This document shows, piece by piece, positions 53,960 to 64,000 of a stretch of DNA of 64,000 nucleotides (within the stretch, counting starts at the first letter, position 1; each line of letters starts with the position of its first letter). The stretch lies in contig NC_018581.1 in assembly GCF_000143885.2 (NCBI RefSeq), positions 4,588,001 to 4,652,000 on the forward strand, in the 5' to 3' direction. This DNA comes from Gordonia sp. KTR9. GTDB taxonomy: Bacteria > Actinomycetota > Actinomycetes > Mycobacteriales > Mycobacteriaceae. The position numbers and the translations under genes are program-made. The notes beneath the pieces are model-generated. The model had not been told where the DNA came from. It searched no databases and saw only the letters and a program-made list of their open reading frames with translations.

Positions 53960-54906
53960 CCGCACTTCGGACGCTGGAGACCCACGGCCTCGCGGCGATC
54001 CGGGCCCGGATCGCCGCCGAGGTCGTCGGCCGCGATCGCGAGCTCGATCTGGTTCTGGCCGCGGTCGCCGCCGGCCGGGACCTGATCCTGGAAGGCCCGC
54101 CGGGCACGTCCAAGAGCACGCTGCTGCGATCGATCACCGCCGACTGGGGCATTCCGCTCGTACTGGTGGAGGGCAATGCCGACCTGACCCCCGGTCGCCT
54201 CGTGGGTCACCACAACCCGGCACGGGTTCTGCGGGAGGACTATTCGCCCGACAACTTCGTCGACGGCCCACTGATCGAGGCCATGCGCGCCGGCGGGTTC
54301 CTCTACGTCGAGGAATTCAATCGGGCACCCGAGGACACCATCGACACCTTGCTCACCGCGATGGCCGAGCGCACCATCACCGTCCCACGCGTCGGCACCA
54401 TCACCGCACAGCCGAGTTTCCGCATCGTTGCGTCGATGAACCCCTTCGACAACGTCGGGACGACACGCCTGTCGACCTCGGTCTACGACCGGATGTGCCG
54501 GCTGGTCGTCGACTACCAGGACGATGCGGCCGAACGGGATATCGTCTCGCGCAGGACGGGTTTGACGTCGAGGCGGGTGGTCGCAGACGCCGTGGGCGTC
54601 ACCCGCGACACCCGCCGGAACGACGCCGTCCGACAGGGCAGCAGCGTACGCGGAGCCATCGACACCGCACTGCTCGCACATCAGCTGTGCGAGATGCGCG
54701 GCATCACCATTCCGGCCGACGACGCGATCGCACCGCCGCGCGACCTGCCGTCCGACTACACCGCGACCTTCCTCGACGCCATGCAGGTCGCCCTGTCCGG
54801 CCGAATCCACCTCGACGACACCGTGTTCACGACTGCCGAGCAGGTGCTCGCCGAGATCTGGCAGAACCACTTCCTGCTGGCGCCGGCGGCGGCTGAGCCG
54901 GGTTGA
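53956..54906 (+). CDS. MoxR-family AAA+ ATPase
   Basis: 316 residues. Walker A in EGPPGTSKST (residues 46-55), Walker B in FLYVEEFNRAPED, sensor-1 in RIVASMNPFDNVG, and the arginine finger region STSVYDRMCRLVV. MoxR ATPases act with VWA proteins as chaperones that activate or insert metal into enzymes (NorQ/CbbQ, CoxD, MoxR). The ATG overlaps the SDR stop. The next gene downstream encodes a VWA protein, so together they form a MoxR-VWA pair possibly serving the alcohol-oxidation module. Confidence 0.9.
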   Translation: MTALRTLETHGLAAIRARIAAEVVGRDRELDLVLAAVAAGRDLILEGPPGTSKSTLLRSITADWGIPLVLVEGNADLTPGRLVGHHNPARVLREDYSPDNFVDGPLIEAMRAGGFLYVEEFNRAPEDTIDTLLTAMAERTITVPRVGTITAQPSFRIVASMNPFDNVGTTRLSTSVYDRMCRLVVDYQDDAAERDIVSRRTGLTSRRVVADAVGVTRDTRRNDAVRQGSSVRGAIDTALLAHQLCEMRGITIPADDAIAPPRDLPSDYTATFLDAMQVALSGRIHLDDTVFTTAEQVLAEIWQNHFLLAPAAAEPG

Positions 54907-55011
54907 AGAGAGGTCGAGGCCGATTCACCCCTCCGGCGTGATTCGGTCACCGCACGGGCCCGTCGCCGGAAACCCCTGCGGCGCAAACCCAAACAGCTGT
55001 CGGAGAACCCC

Positions 55012-55887
55012 GTGCTGCTCGAATCCTCCGGTGGTGGCGGAGCCCTCTCCGAGGTGGGACATCGCCGAAGGACGCGAGACGCACCGTCGGGCTCGACGCG
55101 AGGAATCGGCACGGTCACCGACGACGCAGGTGCCCGTGACGACGAATCCGCCGCGACACAACCGGACCCGATCGCGCGCGAGCGAGCCGTACAGCTCGCG
55201 AGGCGCCTCCGTCTCGCGCGTCCGGTGGACACACTGAAGGCACGTCGCGGCGCCAACGGAACCCTCACCACCCAGCGGTGGCGTGGCGGCTCCGACGAAC
55301 TCGACCTCGACGCGACACTCGAAGCACTCATCGGCAACCCGATCCCCGAGGACGACGACATCCGCGTGCGCGAGCGGGTCCGGCGCCGGCGCTCGATCGT
55401 GCTCGCGGTCGACGTGTCCGGCTCGACCCGTGGCGAACAGGTCCGCACCGCGGCAGCGACTGCCGGCGCTCTCGCCGGTGAACTCGGGCGTGACGATCTC
55501 GCCGTCATCGCCTTCTGGTCCGACGCCGCGCTCATCGTCCCCCTCGGCCGGCCGGTGACCACCGAGCGTCTCGTCGACGAACTCCTCGCCCTGCCCGCGC
55601 AGGGCCTGACCAATGTGGCCTTCCCACTTCAGACCGCCCTCGAACAGCTTTCCGGTGTACCGTCCGCCGATGCCCGCGTGATCCTGTTGAGCGACTGCGT
55701 CCACAACGCCGGACCCGATCCCCGGGACGTGGCCGGACGGCTCCCCCGCCTCGACGTGCTACTCGACACCTCGGGTGAACACGACACCGAACTCGCCCAG
55801 GACCTGGCGCTCATCGGCCACGGGCGATGCCGGCCGATACGGGACCACCACGACGTCGTACGAGCCCTGCAGGCGATCTTCGTCTGA
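55012..55887 (+). CDS. VWA-domain protein (CoxE/NorD-like), start uncertain
   Basis: 291 residues from GTG at 55012. The MIDAS motif DVSGSTR is at residues 134-140, with Thr in AQGLTNVAFP and Asp in ILLSDCVHN. The gene is in the same reading frame as the preceding MoxR gene and the 105 bases between the MoxR TGA (54904-54906) and this GTG are also open and rich in Arg/Lys/Pro codons (RRKPLRRKPKQLSENP). That stretch reads like VWA N-terminal sequence but has no ATG, GTG or TTG start in frame. So the true start may be non-canonical, or the two may be joined by readthrough or an assembly error. Confidence 0.8.
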   Translation: MLLESSGGGGALSEVGHRRRTRDAPSGSTRGIGTVTDDAGARDDESAATQPDPIARERAVQLARRLRLARPVDTLKARRGANGTLTTQRWRGGSDELDLDATLEALIGNPIPEDDDIRVRERVRRRRSIVLAVDVSGSTRGEQVRTAAATAGALAGELGRDDLAVIAFWSDAALIVPLGRPVTTERLVDELLALPAQGLTNVAFPLQTALEQLSGVPSADARVILLSDCVHNAGPDPRDVAGRLPRLDVLLDTSGEHDTELAQDLALIGHGRCRPIRDHHDVVRALQAIFV

Positions 55888-56087
55888 GCGGTGGCGCGGT
55901 GGCCGCCTGTCGGTCAGATCGCAGCGTGAGTCGCGAGAGAACACTCCCGCCCGAGCCCTCTACCACACGGCACCGACAAGTTGAGGCTGCCGAATAGCGT
56001 TGCACAACACGGTGTTTGGGCTTGCCATGCGTCGACATTGATGTACACTTGAACGATATTCGAACCGCACACGGGGGGGTGACGGTC

Positions 56088-57725
56088 ATGTTCGATTCCC
56101 AACGAGACGTCGGCACCGACGTGCCATCCCCTCGTGCGGTCGCGTTGCTCGCCGATCTCCACCGCGTGCTCGACGAGCTGCAGTCGGTGGATCTGTCGCC
56201 GTGCACCGATGCCGAACTCATCGACGTCGCAGTCGATACCGAACGCGCCATCGCACGACTGACAGTCGCCGGTGACCGGCAGATCGACCAGGCCGAGGCC
56301 CGCGACCTCCCCCGCAAGACCGGCTGCCGAACCCTCATGCAGTTCATGACCCACCGGCTGCGAGTGTCGAATCCGATGCGTCGCCGTAAGCAGATGGACG
56401 CCACCACCAACCGGACCAGCCTCGGCGGCGACGTCCTGCCACCCGAACACCCCTGCCTGGCTGAGGCTTTCACTCAAGGCACGGTCGGCACCGCGCACGT
56501 GCAGGCCACACTGGATGTCCTCGACCGCATCCCGACAGCCGTCGACCACGACGTGAGGGTCGCCGCCGAACGACAGATGGCCGAGATCGCCGAAGCCCAC
56601 ACCCCCGCCGACATCACCCAACTCGGCTCGCGGCTCCTCGCGCATCTCGACCCCGACGGCACCCTGGCCGACGACACCGACCAGAAACGACGCCGCAACC
56701 TGTGGATCGGCCGGCAGCGCGCCGACGGTACCGCCAAGATCTCTGGCACACTGACCCCCGAACTCGTCGCCCGTATGACGATGATGTTCGCGGTCTGGGG
56801 CAAACCCGGACTCAACAACCCCGACGACCCTCATTCGCCCCGCGGGCCGGCCGGCACCGCCGACCCCGAAGCCGTGGCCACCGCAGCCGATCGTGACGGC
56901 CGCACCCTCGCCCAGATCAACCACGACGCTCTCGATGCCGCACTCACCGCGGGCTTCGCCGACGGCACGCTCGGCACGACACACCGCGGCCTGCCCGTGC
57001 AACTGATCATCAAAGCCGACCTCGGCGACCTCGTCCGCGAAGCCGGACTCGCCACGACCGCCACCGGAACCCTGCTGCCCATCCCAGACGTCATCGCACT
57101 CGCCGCCGACACGCAACCATGGCTGGCGATCTTCAAAGACGCCACCACCGTTCCGCTGTACTTCGGGCGCGGAAAACGTTTCGCCACGCGGAACCAGCGG
57201 CTCGTGTCCTTCGCCCGCCCCGACGGCGAGGTGTGCTCGGCACCGGGATGCGACCAACCGGCCACCCACGTCGACATGCACCACGCACAACGGGACTGGG
57301 CCGACGGTGGCCTCACCGACATCGACGACCTCGCACCCGCATGCCCACGACACAACCGCATGGTCGGTGACCAGCCCGGCCAGTACACCACCCGCATCGA
57401 ACGCTCCGGACCCGACGAAGGCCGCTGCGCCTGGAAACTCAACGCCGAACCCGGCGCCCCACCCAACCCCGAACACATCAACCGCCGACCCGACATACCC
57501 CGGCGGTTCGCAGAACATCTGAACACCGTGCGCGACGAGATCCACGGACCGACCACCCGGCCCGGCGATCAAGCTCGCCCGGAGAAGCCACACCACCACG
57601 ACCCGCGCCGCTCATGGTTGAAGACCAGCCACGTCATCGACGTCCGACCGCCACGAACCGGCCCACTCCCACCCCGGCCTTCCCTCGTCGAAGCGCACCT
57701 GATGACGCTCCTGGCCACCCACTGA
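56088..57725 (+). CDS. DUF222/HNH-endonuclease-domain protein (13E12 type), copy 2
   Basis: 545 residues from ATG at 56088 (a GTG three codons earlier, at 56079, directly follows a G-tract). DUF222 helices fill the first 330 residues (ATNRTSLGGDVLPPEHPCLAE etc.), and the HNH-like part is CSAPGCDQPATHVDMHHAQRD, then LAPACPRHNRMVG. The tail is Pro/His-rich. Sequence differs clearly from copy 1 at 30070. The 200-base upstream stretch contains an AT-rich segment (GATGTACACTTGAACGATATTCG) likely to be its promoter. Ends at a strong bidirectional terminator. Confidence 0.86.
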   Translation: MFDSQRDVGTDVPSPRAVALLADLHRVLDELQSVDLSPCTDAELIDVAVDTERAIARLTVAGDRQIDQAEARDLPRKTGCRTLMQFMTHRLRVSNPMRRRKQMDATTNRTSLGGDVLPPEHPCLAEAFTQGTVGTAHVQATLDVLDRIPTAVDHDVRVAAERQMAEIAEAHTPADITQLGSRLLAHLDPDGTLADDTDQKRRRNLWIGRQRADGTAKISGTLTPELVARMTMMFAVWGKPGLNNPDDPHSPRGPAGTADPEAVATAADRDGRTLAQINHDALDAALTAGFADGTLGTTHRGLPVQLIIKADLGDLVREAGLATTATGTLLPIPDVIALAADTQPWLAIFKDATTVPLYFGRGKRFATRNQRLVSFARPDGEVCSAPGCDQPATHVDMHHAQRDWADGGLTDIDDLAPACPRHNRMVGDQPGQYTTRIERSGPDEGRCAWKLNAEPGAPPNPEHINRRPDIPRRFAEHLNTVRDEIHGPTTRPGDQARPEKPHHHDPRRSWLKTSHVIDVRPPRTGPLPPRPSLVEAHLMTLLATH

Positions 57726-57762
57726 ACCGCGCCCCCACATCGACGATCACCCACCGACGACA

Positions 57763-57792
57763 AAGGGACCCATCCCGAAGGATGGGTCCCTT
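57763..57792. terminator. Bidirectional terminator between DUF222/HNH gene and clpB
   Basis: Perfect 13-bp stem AAGGGACCCATCC (57763-57775) / GGATGGGTCCCTT (57780-57792) with loop CGAA. With one bulged A the stem can extend by GACAA/TTGTC. A T-rich end on the plus strand and A-rich start serve both convergent genes. Confidence 0.9.
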
Positions 57793-57821
57793 GTCTTGCG
57801 ATGAACTCTGTCGAGCTGAAC

Positions 57822-60374
<2,553 letters not shown>

Positions 60375-60432
60375 TCGCGTGCACCTTTCTCTTTAGTCCA
60401 ACAGGCTCAAGTATGAGCCCTACGAGGTCTGT

Positions 60433-60465
60433 AACGCCACTAGAGTTGAGTGCATTCCGCTCAGG
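60433..60465 (-). promoter_or_regulatory. clpB: HspR (HAIR) element overlapping a SigH-like promoter of clpB
   Basis: On the plus strand GTTGAGT (60445-60451), 7 bases, GCTCAGG (60459-60465) matches the HAIR consensus CTTGAGT-N7-ACTCAAG at 11 of 14 arm positions. On the minus strand GGAAT (60458-60454) is followed after 18 bases by GTT (60435-60433), the SigH pattern GGAAY-N16-18-GTT. A further palindrome GGCTCA-AGTA-TGAGCC lies at 60404-60419, between this promoter and the GTG start. Confidence 0.7.
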
Positions 60466-60531
60466 TCTACTGGATTTGTGATCTAGAACACTATCCGTGC
60501 CGCCGCGTCGTCGACCGGCAGTATTGAATGC

Positions 60532-61974
60532 ATGACCGCAGACAGCTCCGCCCGGGAGACCGCGACACAGTCCGACGCCCCTGCCGCCACGGACGCGGCA
60601 GTGATCTTCGTTCTCTTCGGATCGACCGGCGACCTCGCCAAGCGGATGGTCCTGCCCTCGCTGTTCGAACTCCACCGTCGAGGCCTGCTCCCGGACGGAT
60701 GGCAGCTCATCGGCAACGGCCGGGGCGACCGCACTGACGACGAGTTCCGGCAGCACGTGAAGGACGCGATCGAGGAATTCGGTTCGGACGCGTCGGTGTC
60801 CTCGGACGAATGGGCCTCGTTCGCCGAGACCATCCGATTCGCCGGCGGCGGGTTCACCGCCGAGGATCCCGGCCGCCTGCTGGAGGTGATCGACGACGCC
60901 CGGGACGCCGTCGGCGGCACAGCCCAGCTGGTCCACTATCTCGCCCTCCCGCCGACCACCTTCGTCGACTACACGAAAGCGATCGCCGCGCACGGTCTCG
61001 CGAAGAACTCGCGCGTCGTCTACGAGAAGCCGTTCGGTACGTCACCCGACGGATTCCGGACCCTCGACGAGGCGGTCCACGAATCCCTCGACGAAGACCA
61101 GATCTACCGGATCGACCATTTCCTGGGGAAGGAGAGCACCCAGAACCTGCACGTGCTGCGTTTCGCCAACGGCCTGTTCGCCGGGGTGTGGAACCGCGAG
61201 CACGTGGAGGAGGTCCAGATCGACGTCCCGGAAACCCTCGACATCGCCGACCGCGCCGCGTTCTACGACGCCACCGGGGCATTCCTGGACATGATCGTCA
61301 CGCACCTGTTCCAGGTGGCGGCCGAGGTCGCGATGGAACCTCCGGTCTCGCTCGGCGCCGAGGACCTGCTCGGCGCCCGGGAGTCGGTCATCGCCGCCTT
61401 CCGGCCGCTCGACCCCGCCGAGGTGGTCTTCGGTCAATACGAGGGCTACCGCGACACCGAGGGCATCCCCGACGACTCCACCACCGAGACGTTCGCGGCG
61501 GTGCGCCTGTGGGTCGACACCGACCGCTGGCACGGTGTCCCGTTCCTGCTCCGTACCGGCAAGATGCTCGACCACAGCGCGCAACGCCTCAGCCTGGTCT
61601 TCCGCGCGCCCGCCGACGGTCCGCTGACCGACACTCCGACCGACGGCACCGTGCTGACCTTCGACCTGGCCGGCGACGGTGCCATCGACCTCGCCGTCAC
61701 GATCAAGGAACCGGGTTCGGGGACCGACCTCTCCGTCGCGCACATGACCGAGAAGCTCGACGAGGTGGCCGACGGATTGTCACCTTATGCACGACTGATC
61801 GTCGATGTGCTGCGCGGTGACCGGTCGCTGTTCACCCGGCCCGACGGCCTCGCACATGTCTGGGAGGTCGCGGCACCGGTGCTGACGAATCCGCCTGCAC
61901 CGCAACCATATGCGGCAGGGTCGACCGGCCCCGCGGCCGCCGACGACCTGTGCGGCGGGTCCGGCTGGATCTGA
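60532..61974 (+). CDS. zwf: Glucose-6-phosphate dehydrogenase
   Basis: 480 residues. Cofactor motif GSTGDLAKR at 30-38, EKPFG at 165-169, and the active-site signature RIDHFLGKE at 193-201 (Phe replaces the usual Tyr before LGKE), with the catalytic His in ATGAFLDMIVTHLFQVAAEVAMEPP downstream. It oxidises glucose-6-phosphate to 6-phosphogluconolactone with NADP in the pentose-phosphate route; F420 use is not expected for this fold. ATG at 60532. It is divergent from clpB (157-base gap) and convergent with the GH15 gene. Not in an operon with gnd or opcA here. Confidence 0.93.
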   Translation: MTADSSARETATQSDAPAATDAAVIFVLFGSTGDLAKRMVLPSLFELHRRGLLPDGWQLIGNGRGDRTDDEFRQHVKDAIEEFGSDASVSSDEWASFAETIRFAGGGFTAEDPGRLLEVIDDARDAVGGTAQLVHYLALPPTTFVDYTKAIAAHGLAKNSRVVYEKPFGTSPDGFRTLDEAVHESLDEDQIYRIDHFLGKESTQNLHVLRFANGLFAGVWNREHVEEVQIDVPETLDIADRAAFYDATGAFLDMIVTHLFQVAAEVAMEPPVSLGAEDLLGARESVIAAFRPLDPAEVVFGQYEGYRDTEGIPDDSTTETFAAVRLWVDTDRWHGVPFLLRTGKMLDHSAQRLSLVFRAPADGPLTDTPTDGTVLTFDLAGDGAIDLAVTIKEPGSGTDLSVAHMTEKLDEVADGLSPYARLIVDVLRGDRSLFTRPDGLAHVWEVAAPVLTNPPAPQPYAAGSTGPAAADDLCGGSGWI

Positions 61975-62003
61975 GGAAGAGGGTCAGATCGGGGGCACCT
62001 GCA

Positions 62004-63890
62004 TCAGTCACCCAGCTGCCGATCGAGGTTGATGGCCGCGCTGATCAGCGCGAGGTGGGTGAACGCCTGCGGCATGTTGCCCAGTTGTTCACCGGTCAGA
62101 CCCACCTGCTCGGCGTACAGGCCGAGGTGGTTGGCGTGGGTGAACATCTTCTCGAGCGCGAGACGCGCGTCGCCCAGACGGCCGGTCCGGGTGAGCGCCT
62201 CGACGTACCAGAACGAGCACAGCGAGAAGGTGCCCTCGGCTCCGTCGATGCCGTCGTGCCCGCCGTCGGTGTCGTACCGGAACACCAGGGAGTCGCTCAC
62301 CAATTCTTCCTCGATCCGCTGGAGAGTGCGGACGAACCGATCGTCGGTGGGCGACAACAACTTCACGGCGGGGATCAGCAACAGTGCCGCGTCCAGGCGG
62401 TCGGAATCGAGGGTCTGGACGAACGCTCCCACCTCGTCGTTCCAACCCCGCTCCATGATCTGTACGAAGATGTCGTCGCGGGCCTTCATCCAACCGGCGA
62501 CGTCACCGGGCAGTCCGCGCTGACGGCTCATCCGGATCATCCGCTCCAGCGCCACCCACGACATCACGCGCGAGTAGACGTAGTCCTGCGGCTTGCTGCG
62601 CACCTCCCAGATGCTCTGGTCCGGGCGGTCCCAGTTGTCGACGAGCCAGCCGGCCACCGTGCACAGATGTGTCCACGATCCATAGGAGATGCCCGGTCCG
62701 TACTTGTTGTACAGGTACACCGAGTCGATGAGTTCGCCGTAGATGTCGAGCTGGAGCTGGTCGGCGGCGGCGTTCCCGATCAGCACCGGCGAGGTCTGCC
62801 GGTAACCCTCCCAATGATCGAGCTCGGTCTCGGCCGGTGGCGGGTCGCCGTCGAGCGTGTACATCAATCGCAGCGGCCCCAGATCTCCCGACACGTCAGC
62901 GCCGTCGTCGAATCGGCAGGTCAGCCAGTCCATGAATGCGCTCGCCTCGTCGGTGAACCCCAGCCGCAACAGCGCGTAGAGCGTGAACGCCGCGTCGCGG
63001 ATCCACACATAGCGGTAGTCCCAATTCCTTTCGCCGCCGATCTCTTCGGGAAGTGCGGCGGTGACCGCGGACACGACCGCCCCGGACGGCTCATGCGTCA
63101 GCAGTTTGAGTGTGAGCGCCGACCGATGCACCATCTCCCGCCATCGGCCGGTGTAGGAGGACCGAGAGACCCAGTCCTGCCAGAACGCGACGGTCGCGGC
63201 GACGACCGCGGGAGAACTGTCGTGGTCGAGTAGTTCCGTCCCGATGGGGTCGGGAGCGAGGACGAACGTGACGCATTCGCCGGTCTCGACGGTGAAGTCC
63301 GCCAGCGCATCCCGGTCGTCGACCGTGTCGACGCGGACGGTCGAGACGAGATGCAGCACCAGGTCGTCGGTCTCGAAGCGAACCCGGGATTCGTCCTCGA
63401 CGACGAGGGTATGCTCCGCACGGCCGTAGTCGAACCGCGGCGCGACCGTCACGCGGAACCGGACGGAACCCCGCACACAGGAGATCCGACGGATGATCCG
63501 CGTTCGGTGGTCGGGATCGTGTGGTCTGGCGATCGGCATCAGGTCCTGCACCTCGGCGACTCCGTCCTCGCTCAGGAAGCGGGTGACGAGCACGTTGGAG
63601 TCGGGCAGGTAGAACTGCCGGGTGGTGACGTCACCGTCCACCGGTTCCACCGTCCATGCGCCGCCCCGGTGCGCATCGAGCAACGAGCCGAACACGCTCG
63701 GCGAGTCGAACCGCGGACAGCAGAACCAGTCGATCCGCCCGTCGACTCCCACGACGGCCGCGGTGCGGAGGTCTCCGATGACACCGTGGTCGGCGATCGG
63801 CAGGTAGTCGCCCGTGGAGTCGGCAGTCGTCGCGCCGTCGCAGCGGGAAGTCGGGGTGGCGTCCTCGCCGGATTCGGTCGCGGTGCTCAT
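62004..63890 (-). CDS. GH15-family glycosidase (glucoamylase/trehalase type)
   Basis: 628 residues from ATG at 63890; starts at 63899 and at 63932 (GTG after GAGGGG) are also possible and would add up to 14 residues. N-terminal beta-sandwich begins YLPIADHGVIGDLRTAAVVGVDGRIDWFCCPRFDSPS, typical of bacterial GH15. The (alpha/alpha)6 barrel contains NWDYRYVWIRDAAFTLYAL with a conserved Arg/Asp pair, and catalytic glutamates probably in HWEGYRQTSPVLIGNAA and near the C-terminal FWYVEALTRTGR. Mycobacterial relatives are trehalases (Rv2402). The substrate is therefore likely trehalose or a maltooligosaccharide. The gene is close to zwf, which uses the resulting glucose-6-phosphate after phosphorylation. 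Confidence 0.9.
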   Translation of the reverse strand: MSTATESGEDATPTSRCDGATTADSTGDYLPIADHGVIGDLRTAAVVGVDGRIDWFCCPRFDSPSVFGSLLDAHRGGAWTVEPVDGDVTTRQFYLPDSNVLVTRFLSEDGVAEVQDLMPIARPHDPDHRTRIIRRISCVRGSVRFRVTVAPRFDYGRAEHTLVVEDESRVRFETDDLVLHLVSTVRVDTVDDRDALADFTVETGECVTFVLAPDPIGTELLDHDSSPAVVAATVAFWQDWVSRSSYTGRWREMVHRSALTLKLLTHEPSGAVVSAVTAALPEEIGGERNWDYRYVWIRDAAFTLYALLRLGFTDEASAFMDWLTCRFDDGADVSGDLGPLRLMYTLDGDPPPAETELDHWEGYRQTSPVLIGNAAADQLQLDIYGELIDSVYLYNKYGPGISYGSWTHLCTVAGWLVDNWDRPDQSIWEVRSKPQDYVYSRVMSWVALERMIRMSRQRGLPGDVAGWMKARDDIFVQIMERGWNDEVGAFVQTLDSDRLDAALLLIPAVKLLSPTDDRFVRTLQRIEEELVSDSLVFRYDTDGGHDGIDGAEGTFSLCSFWYVEALTRTGRLGDARLALEKMFTHANHLGLYAEQVGLTGEQLGNMPQAFTHLALISAAINLDRQLGD

Positions 63891-64000
63891 GGCCGCCATT
63901 CGGCGCGTGACTCGTCCCGGATGGGCCGTCACCCCCTCGAACGGGCCTCCGGGCGGCAGTCATCTCTATACCGGTGCCCGGCGGGCGTGAAGCGAGCATG

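Noticed and set aside
56041-56065. Possible LexA/SOS box upstream of DUF222 copy 2
   Set aside because: TTGAACGATATTCGAA differs in spacing from TCGAAC-N4-GTTCGA, so the match is not good enough.

Overview
The window is high-GC DNA with frequent GTG starts and many 4-base start/stop overlaps. It encodes a mycothiol-dependent nitroreductase-like protein, mycofactocin-type SDRs, an F420-type PPOX oxidoreductase, a SigK-type ECF factor and an HspR-type element at clpB. This points to a mycolic-acid actinobacterium of the Mycobacteriales, most like Gordonia or Rhodococcus. Genus is an inference from gene style; no rRNA or tRNA is present.

Layout. 1-3.5 kb: end of a DedA-like membrane protein, then a leftward block of a TrmH methyltransferase, pyrE, a membrane-anchored protein and a 2-hydroxyacid dehydrogenase. 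From memory, TrmH, pyrE and the membrane protein lie beside clpB in Mycobacterium tuberculosis; here clpB is at 57.8-60.4 kb, so about 55 kb of mostly accessory catabolic genes lie between. 3.5-9.5 kb: a TetR-controlled acyl-CoA module (CocE esterase, CoA ligase, crotonase, SDR). 9.5-15.4 kb: an Lrp/AsnC regulator divergent from an opine-dehydrogenase-like/3-hydroxyacyl-CoA-dehydrogenase-like pair, then an MHS transporter and a DJ-1/PfpI-MarR pair behind a perfect 15-bp inverted repeat.

15.4-30 kb is the most interesting region. A six-gene rightward operon encodes a class III aminotransferase, an FAD/Fe-S oxidoreductase, a succinate-semialdehyde-type dehydrogenase, a creatinase/ectoine-hydrolase-like protein without the M24 metal ligands, a second PLP aminotransferase and an M20 deacylase. 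It meets, tail to tail, a leftward operon of amidase, DUF3830, GntR/FCD regulator and ProP-like transporter, which is divergent from an EutA/maleate-isomerase-like gene. The same palindrome (ATTGT-NN-ACAAT) lies in front of both operons and again at 42.4 kb in front of a second EutA-like gene and a PPOX gene. These loci look like one GntR-controlled regulon for an ectoine-like or other amide/lactam nitrogen compound.

30-41 kb: a DUF222/HNH gene with a dispersed repeat, an aminoglycoside-kinase-like gene, and the full kdp potassium system including kdpF and an extra overlapping 30-residue membrane ORF upstream of it. 41-50 kb: tag, sigK, monomeric icd with a strong terminator, a nitroreductase-like protein lacking the second active-site cysteine, an SDR, and a GIY-YIG-type protein. 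49-56 kb: a TetR/DHA2 efflux pair with a long palindromic operator, and a TetR/mycofactocin-type SDR/MoxR/VWA cluster. 56-64 kb: a second DUF222/HNH gene, a bidirectional terminator, clpB with HspR- and SigH-like sites, zwf and a GH15 glycosidase.
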